DNA of 7,292 bases from positions 1-7,292 of the forward strand of contig DOKO01000415.1 of the NCBI GenBank assembly GCA_003510825.1, given 5' to 3'. The notes beneath the pieces were generated by a model that did not search any database, had not been told where the DNA came from, and saw only the letters and a program-made list of their open reading frames with translations. Below, in pieces: positions 1 to 6,199 of this stretch; the first letter of the stretch is position 1; every line of letters starts with the position of its first letter. This stretch comes from Stenotrophomonas sp. (lineage in GTDB: Bacteria > Pseudomonadota > Gammaproteobacteria > Xanthomonadales > Xanthomonadaceae). A program made the translations under genes and the position numbers.

Positions 1-49
1 GTCGGCACCCACCACCAGCAGGTTCCAACAGCCACGTGAACCTGTCGAA

Positions 50-151
50 GGCGGGGCGGTGTCGGATTGCGGGGTGTCCGCCGCATGGATGCGGCGGCCA
101 AGCCTACAGGGACGTACTTGCGGCGTCCCCGCAATCCGACACCGCCCCGCC
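50..151. repeat. 102-bp intergenic element with perfect 25-bp terminal inverted repeats
   Basis: Positions 50-74 and 127-151 are perfect reverse complements (25 bp). Inside, 79-87 and 90-98 form a second hairpin with 9-bp arms (CCGCCGCAT / ATGCGGCGG) and a 2-nt loop. A third possible stem pairs GGGACG (109-114) with CGTCCC (124-129), which competes with the inner end of the outer stem. A transcript would fold into a long branched hairpin on either strand. The core (AAGCCTACAGGGACGTACTT and flanks) resembles a dispersed intergenic repeat I recall from Stenotrophomonas and Xanthomonas genomes; that is memory, not a search. There is no open reading frame with support and no target-site duplication that I can see. 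It could be a terminator-like processing element or a non-autonomous palindromic repeat. Confidence 0.75.
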
Positions 152-202
152 ATCCCACGGAATGCCGCTCTGGCTTTTGACGTTGACGTTGATTGCAGCA
201 GG

Positions 203-223
203 TGCAGGGCTGCAAGCCCTGCA
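203..223 (-). terminator. Hairpin just downstream of the channel gene
   Basis: TGCAGGGCT (203-211) and AGCCCTGCA (215-223) form a perfect 9-bp stem with a 3-nt loop, starting 9 bp past the stop codon of the minus-strand channel gene. In the direction of that gene no clear run of U follows, so a classic intrinsic terminator is not shown. It may end or stabilise the mRNA 3' end. The call rests on stem and position only. Confidence 0.4.
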
Positions 224-231
224 GAAACCCA

Positions 232-2628
232 CTACTCCGGCGGGGTGTCGCGTACCAGATGGATGTCGGTCGGGGTCGACAGCGGAATGTCCCGCTCGGC
301 CAGTATCTGCAGCAGGCTGAAATACAGATCACTGCGCGTGCCATACACCTGCCGCGGGCTCGCCACGTAGGCGAAGCTGTTGAACGTGATCTGGCCGCCG
401 GCAATGCTGTCGATGAACACCGACGGCGCCGGCTGCTGCAGCACCGCCTGGTGCGCACCATAGGCATCCAGCAGCGCCTGTTTCAGGCCCGCCACGTCGG
501 TGCTGGTCGGCACCGCGAACTGGATCTGGATGCGGCCCTGGTTGTTGCCCATCGTCATGTTGCGGATGGTCTTGGTGATCAGCTCCGAGTTCGGCACGAT
601 CAGCGTCGACTTGTCGCCCACCTGGATCTCGGTCGAACGCACGTTGATGCGGCGGATGTCGCCTTCCTGGTCACCCAGCTTCACCCAGTCGCCGATCTTC
701 ACCGGTCGCTCGGCCAGCAGGATCAGGCCCGACACGAAGTTCTGGATGATCGCCTGCAGGCCGAAACCAATACCCACCGACAGCGCACTGGCCAGCAGCG
801 CCAGGTTCTTCATGTCCAGGCCCATCGCGGTCAGCGCCCACAGGCCCACCAGGATGATGCCGACGTAACCGGAGATGGTGCTGATCGAGTTGCGCGCGCC
901 CAGGTCCAGCTCGGTCTTGGGCAGGTAGGTGTCGGTCAGCCAGCGCTGCATCAGCTGGGTCAGGCCCACGCCGATCAGCAGCACCAGCACGCCGGTCGCG
1001 ATGCGGCCGGGCTGCAGCGTCAGGTCCTTGTTGATCGTGATGCCGTTGGCCAGCGCAGCGATGCGCTCGACGATGGTGCCGACGTTGCCGAACGGCGCGG
1101 CCAGGGCCAGCAGCGCGATCAGCACCACCAGGGTACGCAGCATCGCCGACAGCAGCACGCCGGCCTGCTCCAGCCGCGACACGCTCAGGCCGGTGCTCAG
1201 CAGGATGGTCTGGCCGACCTTGCTGTCGGCGTTGAGCAGCCAGGTGCAGAGGTCATCGACGAACTTGAATAGCAGCAGCGCCGCCAGCACCACGATGCTG
1301 CCGCCGATCAGCTGCTGGTTCACGAACTTGGCGAAGTTCACGTAGCCCAGCAGGGTGGCGATGATCGCCGCGGTGACCGCGAGATTGCCGGCCACGCGGG
1401 CCAGCACCAGCCAGCTGCTGCGACGTACCGGCACCGCCGCGCCCACGCCATCGGCCTGCGCCTCCAGCTTGGCCTCGGCTTCGGCAGTCTGGCGGCGGTG
1501 CAGGCGGGACAAGGTGACCAGCATCGCCATGATCAGGCCGAGGTAGGTCAGTGCGATCACGCCGTCCAGCGCCACCGTGGTCACATCGCTGGTGCGCGTG
1601 GCCTGGTCGATGGCCACCAGCACCGTGCTGAACCAGGCCAGCGCGGCCGCGCCCCAGGCGTACTTGCGAAGTTTCAGCGCGGCGGTGTCATCCAGGTTCA
1701 ACAGGCGCCACGAGGGCCGCGTGGGAACCAGCAGGCAGGCGCTGAGCGCGGCGATGAAGGCGGCAGCAAAGCTGGCCGCCTGCACGCCGTCGGCCACGTT
1801 CTGCAGGCGCGGGGCGATACCGCCGATGGCATTGAGCGAGGCGATGAACACCACCACTGCGTAGCCCGGCAGCAACGTGCCGACCAGCAGCAGCCACATG
1901 GCCAGGCCGGAGCGGCGCAGGCGTCCATCAGGCGCGCGCTCGGAGGCGGCGAAGCGCCGGCCCAGCGCGCGCAGCCACAGGCGCAGCGGGAACATCATCA
2001 CCAGCGCGGCCAGCAGGCCCAGCAGCGGCGTGCCCCAGCCTTCCTTGTCCAGGGCGGCCACCAGGGCATCGCGGCCCTGCGCGGCCAGCGGCGTGACCCG
2101 GGCGATATCCACCGGCAGCTGCTTGGCGACCTTGCGCCACAGCGCGGGCGACAGTGGTGAATCGACCTTCTGGCCCAGTTCTTCGGTGCGCTGTGCGGTG
2201 CGCTGCTTCTCGATATCGTTGGCCAGCTGGCCGGCGCGCACGGCGCTGGCCTTGGCCTGTGCGACCGAAGACGCCAGCGCATCGCGCTGGCGGGTGAGGT
2301 TGCGGCGCTGCGTCGCCAGCTCGGGCAGCTCGGTGGTGCCCTCCGGCGCCGTGCCCAGCTGGGCCAGCTGCTCGATCAACTGGTCCAGCTGCGGCTGCAG
2401 GCTCTTGTCCAGCGCCTCGGCATCGCGGCGCACCTGCGATGCGGTCTCGGACAGCATCGCCAGCGTCTCGGTGGCTTCGGCGGAATCGCGCTTGCGCTCC
2501 ACGTCCTTCAGGCTGGCATCGAACTGGGCCAGCTGCTGCTTCGGCGTCGGGTCGTCGTCCTGGGCCAGTACCGGCGCGGCCAGCAGCAGCGCACCACACA
2601 ACAGCAGCGCCAGCCACGGGCCACGCAT
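232..2628 (-). CDS. MscS-family mechanosensitive ion channel with N-terminal periplasmic domain (DUF3772-like)
   Basis: A 798-residue inner-membrane channel expected to open under membrane tension and release solutes during hypo-osmotic shock. From the chosen ATG the protein begins with a signal peptide (residues 1-22, MRGPWLALLLCGALLLAAPVLA, cut before QDDD). A Gln/Glu/Arg-rich helical, probably coiled-coil periplasmic region follows (about 28-180), resembling the DUF3772 domain of large MscS homologues. About ten hydrophobic segments span roughly 190-620. The pore-lining helix is recognisable at 615-635 (ALSVGIGFGLQAIIQNF, Gly/Ala-rich), followed by ERPVKIGDWV (640-649) and the MscS beta-domain motif VPNSELI (678-684). 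This is far longer than E. coli MscS (286 residues) and nearer to the MscK/YbiO class. The reading frame runs further upstream (GTG at 2664, TTG at 2748). I prefer ATG at 2628 because it gives a compact signal peptide, but there is no good Shine-Dalgarno sequence, so the start is not settled. The gene appears to be transcribed alone. Confidence 0.93.
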   Translation of the reverse strand: MRGPWLALLLCGALLLAAPVLAQDDDPTPKQQLAQFDASLKDVERKRDSAEATETLAMLSETASQVRRDAEALDKSLQPQLDQLIEQLAQLGTAPEGTTELPELATQRRNLTRQRDALASSVAQAKASAVRAGQLANDIEKQRTAQRTEELGQKVDSPLSPALWRKVAKQLPVDIARVTPLAAQGRDALVAALDKEGWGTPLLGLLAALVMMFPLRLWLRALGRRFAASERAPDGRLRRSGLAMWLLLVGTLLPGYAVVVFIASLNAIGGIAPRLQNVADGVQAASFAAAFIAALSACLLVPTRPSWRLLNLDDTAALKLRKYAWGAAALAWFSTVLVAIDQATRTSDVTTVALDGVIALTYLGLIMAMLVTLSRLHRRQTAEAEAKLEAQADGVGAAVPVRRSSWLVLARVAGNLAVTAAIIATLLGYVNFAKFVNQQLIGGSIVVLAALLLFKFVDDLCTWLLNADSKVGQTILLSTGLSVSRLEQAGVLLSAMLRTLVVLIALLALAAPFGNVGTIVERIAALANGITINKDLTLQPGRIATGVLVLLIGVGLTQLMQRWLTDTYLPKTELDLGARNSISTISGYVGIILVGLWALTAMGLDMKNLALLASALSVGIGFGLQAIIQNFVSGLILLAERPVKIGDWVKLGDQEGDIRRINVRSTEIQVGDKSTLIVPNSELITKTIRNMTMGNNQGRIQIQFAVPTSTDVAGLKQALLDAYGAHQAVLQQPAPSVFIDSIAGGQITFNSFAYVASPRQVYGTRSDLYFSLLQILAERDIPLSTPTDIHLVRDTPPE

Positions 2629-2697
2629 CAGGATCGTTCGGAAGAAGGAAAACAAGCCAGCCACACCGGTTCGCGCGGACCACCGCGCCTGCGCGCG

Positions 2698-2703
2698 ACT
2701 ATA
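2698..2703 (-). promoter_or_regulatory. Candidate -10 box of the channel gene
   Basis: On the minus strand TATAGT matches the sigma-70 -10 consensus at five of six bases. It would start transcription about 60 nt before the ATG at 2628. No convincing -35 hexamer lies 16-18 bp upstream. If it is real, the TTG start at 2748 lies upstream of the transcript and is ruled out. Confidence 0.3.
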
Positions 2704-2751
2704 CGGCACGGCTGGTAAAGGCCGGATGGACGGCCACGCCAACACCAACCG

Positions 2752-2843
2752 GGGTAGAGTCGACCGTTGGTCGACTACCGCGCGCAGCGCGGGATTTTCA
2801 GCGCGTCCCGCAAAGGGCAGTCGACCAACGGTCGACTCTACCC
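2752..2843. repeat. Inverted dimer of SMAG (GTAG-headed) palindromes
   Basis: Positions 2752-2776 and 2819-2843 are perfect 25-bp reverse complements. Each arm is also a hairpin on its own: GTAG (2754-2757) followed by AGTCGACC-GTT-GGTCGACT (2758-2776), and the mirror copy ending in CTAC (2838-2841). The spacer holds a third short stem, GCGGGA (2789-2794) with TCCCGC (2806-2811). A GTAG head plus an 8-bp stem and 3-nt loop fits the SMAG family described in S. maltophilia, where head-to-head dimers are common and mobility is attributed to RAYT transposases. It lies between two minus-strand genes, 6 bp past the stop of the 82-residue gene in the direction of transcription, so it probably forms that mRNA's 3' end. 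Confidence 0.88.
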
Positions 2844-2848
2844 AGGGT

Positions 2849-3097
2849 TCAATACTTCAACCGCAGCTCTTCCACCTGCGGCTGCTGCAGCGCGTACCAG
2901 TCCTGGAATTCCTCTTCGCTGATCTCATCCGGCGCGTACACGGCGATGGGGTGCCAGTCGTGGTCGGTCGGCAGCGGCTGGCGCGGGCCCGCGCGCAGGC
3001 TGTAGCTGACGCCCTCGTAATCGACCACGTCGTCCACCTGCGGCCACTGCTCGCGGGCAAACGCGGTTTCACTCTTCAACAGGATCACCTGGTACAT
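2849..3097 (-). CDS. Small uncharacterised acidic protein (82 aa)
   Basis: I do not recognise this family. The protein starts MYQVILLKSETAFA and ends VEELRLKY. It is soluble, with no signal peptide or membrane segment, acidic, and rich in aromatic residues (two Trp, several Tyr). The start (ATG, 3095-3097) is well supported: a strong Shine-Dalgarno sequence (GGAGGT on the minus strand) lies 4-5 nt before it, whereas the longer frame extending to 3322 has low-complexity Arg/Pro/Gly sequence typical of non-coding G+C-rich DNA. The gene is monocistronic by position: the SMAG dimer follows 6 bp after its stop, and the upstream neighbour (the lipocalin) is divergent. The first stretch (YQVILLKS) followed by an alternating polar pattern suggests a small alpha/beta fold, but this is only an impression. 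No function is assigned. Confidence 0.8.
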   Translation of the reverse strand: MYQVILLKSETAFAREQWPQVDDVVDYEGVSYSLRAGPRQPLPTDHDWHPIAVYAPDEISEEEFQDWYALQQPQVEELRLKY

Positions 3098-3100
3098 CGG

Positions 3101-3108
3101 CACCTCCA
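3101..3108 (-). promoter_or_regulatory. Strong ribosome binding site fixing the start of the 82-aa gene
   Basis: The minus strand reads TGGAGGTG immediately before CCG-ATG, a near-ideal Shine-Dalgarno sequence at normal spacing. It selects the internal ATG (3097) over the longer in-frame extension. Confidence 0.75.
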
Positions 3109-3115
3109 CTTCGCT

Positions 3116-3146
3116 TGTATAGGGAAAAAACCCGGCGCTGACGCAA
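3116..3146 (-). promoter_or_regulatory. Weak candidate promoter for the 82-aa gene
   Basis: On the minus strand TTGCGT (3141-3146) and TATACA (3116-3121) resemble -35 and -10 boxes, with a 19-bp spacer that includes a run of six T. The spacer is longer than optimal. The start site would leave a leader of only about 12 nt, barely enough for the Shine-Dalgarno sequence. Tentative. The rest of the 184-bp divergent gap (3098-3281) shows no repeat, RNA gene or clear promoter for the plus-strand lipocalin. Confidence 0.25.
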
Positions 3147-3281
3147 GGATAGCGCTGCGCCGGTGACAGCTGCGCCGCCGCGCGGGCGACGCATTGTTCT
3201 GGACGTGGGCCTCGCCCCGGCTTCACCTGCCCATGGCGAGCCCGACGGCATGGTGGAGGTCCGTTCCCAACCCCACTGTCC

Positions 3282-3776
3282 ATGACCGACCACCCGCCGC
3301 TGAAGACCGTCGCCGACCTCAAGCTGCCCCGCTACCTGGGCACCTGGTACGAGATCGCCCGCCTGCCCATGCGCCACGAGCCGGAAGGCTGCACCGACGT
3401 GTCGGCGCACTACAGCCTGCTCGACAACGGCAACGTGCAGGTGCACAACCGCTGCCGCATGGACGGCGAGGTGGAAGAAGCCATCGGCGAAGCCAGCCCG
3501 GTGGACAATGACAGCGCGCGCCTGGCGGTGAGCTTCCTGCCCAAGGGCCTGCGCTGGCTGCCCTTCACCAAGGGCGACTACTGGGTGGTGCAGGTGGCCC
3601 CGGACTACAGCGTCGCCCTGGTCGGCAGCCCCGACCGGAAATTCCTGTGGCTGCTGGCCCGCGAACCGCAGCTGGATGCCACCGTGCGCGACCATTATCT
3701 GGCCACGGCCCAGCAGCAGGGCTTCGATCTGTCCGAACTGATCCACACCCCGCATACCGGCAACCCCACGGCCTGA
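3282..3776 (+). CDS. blc: Bacterial lipocalin, Blc type
   Basis: A 164-residue lipocalin: an eight-stranded barrel expected to bind a small hydrophobic ligand such as a fatty acid or lysophospholipid. The family signature GTWYEIARLP is at residues 20-29. The second conserved stretch, GDYWVVQVAPDYSVALVG plus the Arg-containing FLWLLARE strand, covers 98-128 and matches the Blc pattern. The C-terminal helix lies around 131-150. Unlike E. coli Blc, an outer-membrane lipoprotein, this form has no signal peptide or lipobox. No in-frame ATG, GTG or TTG occurs in the 48 bp before the ATG, so a hidden leader is unlikely and the protein is predicted to be cytoplasmic. A GGAGG at 3255-3259 is too far away (about 22 nt) to be a normal Shine-Dalgarno site for this start. 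The oxidoreductase gene begins 9 bp after its stop, implying one transcript. Confidence 0.92.
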   Translation: MTDHPPLKTVADLKLPRYLGTWYEIARLPMRHEPEGCTDVSAHYSLLDNGNVQVHNRCRMDGEVEEAIGEASPVDNDSARLAVSFLPKGLRWLPFTKGDYWVVQVAPDYSVALVGSPDRKFLWLLAREPQLDATVRDHYLATAQQQGFDLSELIHTPHTGNPTA

Positions 3777-3785
3777 GCCCACCCC

Positions 3786-4994
3786 ATGGACCTGAAGAGC
3801 GGTTACCCCTGGTGGGCCGTGAGCAATGGGCTTATCCAGGCCTTCCCGCCGCTGCAGCAGGACCTGCGTTGCGATGTCCTGGTGGTGGGCGGCGGTGTCA
3901 CCGGCGCGTTGATTGCCGATGAGCTGTCCGGCCACGGCCACGAGGTAGCGGTGATCGAGCAGCGCGACATCGGCTGGGGCAGCACCGCAGCCAGCACCGC
4001 CCTGCTGCAGTACGAGATCGACACCCACCTGCTGGACCTGGCCCGCCAGTACGGCACTGATGCCGCGGAACTGGCCTACCGCGCCTGCGCCGAGGCCATC
4101 CCGGCCCTGTGCGAAGTGGCGCGCGGACTGAAGAACGTCGATTTCCAGCGCATGGACAGCCTCTATCTGGCCAGCCGCCATCGCGACGTGCCGGTGCTGA
4201 TGGCCGAGGGTGCCGCACGCCGCCAGGCCGGACTGGACGCCCGCTGGCTGCAGCCGGACGACCTGCAGCAGCGCTTCGGCGTGGACGCCGGTGGCGCGCT
4301 GCTGACCCGCCAGGCCGCGCGGGTCGATCCCTACTGCCTCACCTATGGCCTGCTCAAGCGCGTGCGCCGCCGCGGCGGCCATGTGCATGACCGCACGGTG
4401 CTGCACAGCCTGGAGGCCACCTCGCGCAGCGTGACCGCACGTACCGAGGCGGGGGCCACCATCCGTGCGCGCCACGTCGTGCTCGCAATGGGCTACGCCA
4501 ACCAGCGCTGGATCGAGCAGCGGGTGGCGCGCAACCGCAGCAGCTACGCCTTCATCACCGACCCCATCGATGCCGACGTGCTGGGCCCGCTGCAGCGCAC
4601 GATGGTGTGGGAAAGCGCACGGCCCTACCTGTACCTGCGGGCCACCGGCGAGGGCCGGCTGCTGGTGGGCGGGCTGGACGATGCGATCGACATCCCGGCG
4701 CGCCGCGACCGGCGGGTGGAGGGCAAGGCGAAGCAGCTGATGAAGCAGCTGCTGCACTGGTTCCCGCAGCTCGACCCGACCCCGGCGTTTTCCTGGGCGG
4801 GCACCTTTGCCGAGACCGCCGACGGCCTGCCGTTCTTCGGCCCGCACCCTCAGTGGGTGCCGCGCGTGCACCTGGCCATGGCCTACGGTGGCAACGGCAT
4901 CACCTACTCGATGATCGGTGCCGGGCTGCTGCGGGCGCGGATCGAGCGGCGCCGGCACCCGCTGCAGGATCTTTTCGGGTTCGACCGGGTCTAA
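3786..4994 (+). CDS. FAD-dependent oxidoreductase, D-amino-acid oxidase (DAO) superfamily
   Basis: A 402-residue flavoenzyme of the DAO/glycine-oxidase fold. The N-terminal FAD-binding beta-alpha-beta unit is clear: VLVVGGGVTG with the glycine motif at 35-40 and the ribose-binding acid E58 at the end of the second strand (VAVIEQRD). A GWGSTAAS stretch at 63-70 resembles the conserved region that contacts the FAD pyrophosphate. The C-terminal FAD contacts are AGTFAETADGLPFFG (338-352) and YGGNGITYS (367-375). The middle (about 90-330) is the substrate domain, which sets specificity and does not reveal the substrate here. There is no signal peptide or membrane segment, so it is probably cytoplasmic. 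Length is normal for the family. No Shine-Dalgarno sequence precedes the ATG. With only 9 bp from the lipocalin stop, translation may be coupled. Amine or imino-acid oxidation is the general family chemistry; the exact reaction is unknown. Confidence 0.9.
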   Translation: MDLKSGYPWWAVSNGLIQAFPPLQQDLRCDVLVVGGGVTGALIADELSGHGHEVAVIEQRDIGWGSTAASTALLQYEIDTHLLDLARQYGTDAAELAYRACAEAIPALCEVARGLKNVDFQRMDSLYLASRHRDVPVLMAEGAARRQAGLDARWLQPDDLQQRFGVDAGGALLTRQAARVDPYCLTYGLLKRVRRRGGHVHDRTVLHSLEATSRSVTARTEAGATIRARHVVLAMGYANQRWIEQRVARNRSSYAFITDPIDADVLGPLQRTMVWESARPYLYLRATGEGRLLVGGLDDAIDIPARRDRRVEGKAKQLMKQLLHWFPQLDPTPAFSWAGTFAETADGLPFFGPHPQWVPRVHLAMAYGGNGITYSMIGAGLLRARIERRRHPLQDLFGFDRV

Positions 4995-4998
4995 GGGG

Positions 4999-5021
4999 AT
5001 CCGGGCTTGGCCCGGATCTAC
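4999..5021 (-). repeat. Single SMAG (GTAG) palindrome
   Basis: ATCCGGGC-TTG-GCCCGGAT (4999-5017) is a perfect 8-bp stem with a 3-nt loop, followed by CTAC (5018-5021). It is therefore a GTAG-headed SMAG unit read on the minus strand. It starts 4 bp after the oxidoreductase stop and may serve as that transcript's 3' stem-loop. The rest of the gap to the next gene (5022-5118) holds a dyad ACAGGC (5037-5042) / GCCTGT (5057-5062) and a small hairpin CCGCGC-GTG-GCGCGG (5081-5095), but no promoter I can defend. Confidence 0.8.
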
Positions 5022-5118
5022 CACAAGCCGGCGGCGACAGGCATCATTCAAGCAACGCCTGTTAGCGTCGGCCTGTACCGCCGCGCGTGGCGCGGTCCCT
5101 GCCCGTTGGAGCATCGCG

Positions 5119-5607
5119 ATGATCCGTCCCCTGACCCTGCTGCTGTGCCTGTCCAGCCTGCCCGGGACCGTGCTGGCCCAGTCCGCTGCGGGCGCCACGG
5201 CGCCGCAGTCGCCGGGCCTGGATCTGTCCGTGCCGCAGGCACCGATGCGCTATCTCAACGACCCGACCGTGCAGCAGGACCCGCCGGGCACCTACTACGG
5301 CGACAAGAGCGGCCCACGCGTGCACGACGACGCGCGCATTGCCGACGTGACCGACGACAAGCTGAAGGTGTCCGGCAGCTTCACCACCGGCATTGGTTAT
5401 TCGAAGGGCTACGGCAACTCGCACTACAACGCCGCCACGCTCAACCTCAGCAAGAACTACACCACCGATGAGGGCAAGACCCACGGGGTCAACCTCAACA
5501 TCCATGTCAGTGAAGGCAAGGGACCGGGCTTCGGCCCGTATGGTGGTGGTTTCTATGGCGGCGGTGGCCCGGGTTACTGGGATTACCCGCCGCCGTACGG
5601 CTGGTAA
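5119..5607 (+). CDS. Secreted Gly/Tyr/Pro-rich protein of unknown function (162 aa)
   Basis: I do not recognise a named family, though similar short exported proteins occur in Xanthomonadaceae as far as I recall. A signal peptide (1-20, MIRPLTLLLCLSSLPGTVLA) precedes QSAAG, so the product is periplasmic or outer-surface. Residues 21-80 are Pro/Asp-rich and probably disordered. Residues 82-131 show alternating polar/hydrophobic strands (KLKVSGSFTTGIGYSKGYG, then AATLNLSKNYT and GVNLNIHVSEG), like two or three beta-hairpins. The tail (134-162) is almost all Gly, Tyr, Pro, Phe and Trp and ends in PPPYGW. The start is set by GGAG (5108-5111), 7 nt before the ATG; an in-frame extension upstream to 4918 overlaps the previous gene and is not credible. 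A role in the envelope is inference from the signal peptide alone. Confidence 0.82.
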   Translation: MIRPLTLLLCLSSLPGTVLAQSAAGATAPQSPGLDLSVPQAPMRYLNDPTVQQDPPGTYYGDKSGPRVHDDARIADVTDDKLKVSGSFTTGIGYSKGYGNSHYNAATLNLSKNYTTDEGKTHGVNLNIHVSEGKGPGFGPYGGGFYGGGGPGYWDYPPPYGW

Positions 5608-5624
5608 ACAGCTTCCGCTGCGCT

Positions 5625-5647
5625 CGCCGGGCATGGCCCGGCGCTAC
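5625..5647 (-). repeat. SMAG (GTAG) palindrome, copy A of a direct pair
   Basis: CGCCGGGC-ATG-GCCCGGCG (5625-5643) is a perfect 8-bp stem with a 3-nt loop, followed by CTAC (5644-5647), so it is a GTAG unit on the minus strand. It lies 17 bp after the stop of the secreted-protein gene and may act as a transcript 3' end. Confidence 0.85.
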
Positions 5648-5680
5648 CGTTTGAGCCTGCGCTCGGCTGCACACTGCGTC

Positions 5681-5703
5681 CGCCGGGCATGGCCCGGCGC
5701 TAC
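5681..5703 (-). repeat. SMAG (GTAG) palindrome, copy B of a direct pair
   Basis: Identical in all 23 bases to the copy at 5625-5647 and in the same orientation, with 56 bp between starts. CTAC is at 5700-5703. It ends 5 bp before the stop codon of the convergent PepSY gene, so the two copies fill the gap between convergent genes and could stop or stabilise messages from both sides. There is no U-tract after either stem. Confidence 0.85.
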
Positions 5704-5708
5704 CGACC

Positions 5709-6143
5709 TTAATCCAGCCAGCCATCACGCTCGCTGTGCAGGATCCGCCCGTCATGGCCGCTCAGGCGCACTTCCACGCGCTGGTTGCGGGCGTTGCGCG
5801 CTTCCAGCGACCAGGTCGCGCCATCGCGTTCCAGCGAATGGATCTCGCGCAGACCGTGCGCCTGCGCCTTGGCCAGCACCTGCTCGGTGCCCAGCAGCGC
5901 GCGGCCATCGTGCTCGTCGAAGATCTCACCGGTCTTCGGGTCGACATACACCTCGCTGAAGCGACCATCGGCACGGCTGACATCGGCCTCCCACAGACCA
6001 TCATCGCGCTCGATCTCGTGGATCTGGGTGTAGCCGGCCTTGCGCAGGGTCTGCTCGACCTGGGCCATGCCCAGCGGGGCCGCCTGCACGGCGGGGGCGA
6101 AGGCCAGGGCGGCAACGGTGGCGAGGGTGAGCGGCTTCAACAT
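5709..6143 (-). CDS. Exported PepSY-like protein with two tandem repeats (144 aa)
   Basis: A periplasmic protein with signal peptide 1-21 (MLKPLTLATVAALAFAPAVQA). The mature part is an internal duplication: residues 29-77 (LRKAGYTQIHEIERDDGLWE, then EVYVDPKTGEIFDE) and 86-138 (LAKAQAHGLREIHSLERDG, then VEVRLSGHDGRILHSE). Each has the PepSY pattern of a helix, then IHxxERD and a strand pair ending in D..(T)G.I. PepSY domains are small periplasmic modules found beside two-component systems and proposed to modulate peptidases or sensors. The Shine-Dalgarno sequence is AGGAG (minus strand, 6151-6155), 7 nt before the ATG. The gene diverges from the PepSY/regulator/kinase operon and shares its 88-bp upstream gap, which contains the candidate operator. 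It is a plausible target of, or input to, that system. The layout recalls Pseudomonas carO/carP-type genes, but orthology is not shown. Confidence 0.87.
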   Translation of the reverse strand: MLKPLTLATVAALAFAPAVQAAPLGMAQVEQTLRKAGYTQIHEIERDDGLWEADVSRADGRFSEVYVDPKTGEIFDEHDGRALLGTEQVLAKAQAHGLREIHSLERDGATWSLEARNARNQRVEVRLSGHDGRILHSERDGWLD

Positions 6144-6199
6144 GGGGGTTCTCCTGTTCGATGCCGGACCATCCCGGCACCGCCACGATGCCGGGCGCG

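Noticed and set aside
193..1272. Long plus-strand open frame (359 codons) antisense to the channel gene
   Set aside because: Its translation is His/Arg/Gln/Asp-rich low complexity, as expected opposite a G+C-rich gene. The minus strand encodes a clear MscS protein.
1498..2160. Plus-strand open frame (220 codons) inside the channel gene
   Set aside because: Gln/Arg/Gly-rich low complexity opposite the coiled-coil and membrane regions of a real gene, with no domain pattern.
2629..2748. N-terminal extension of the channel protein from TTG 2748
   Set aside because: It would put about 40 Arg/Pro-rich residues before a good signal peptide and would start upstream of the candidate -10 box at 2698.
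5037..5062. Dyad ACAGGC/GCCTGT upstream of the secreted-protein gene as an operator
   Set aside because: Six-base arms with a 14-nt loop are too weak in G+C-rich DNA, and no promoter elements or regulator context support it.
3069..5198. Long minus-strand open frame (709 codons) opposite the lipocalin and oxidoreductase genes
   Set aside because: It spans two recognised genes and intergenic DNA and has biased Ala/Gly/His/Gln/Val composition without motifs. It is a shadow of third-position G/C bias.
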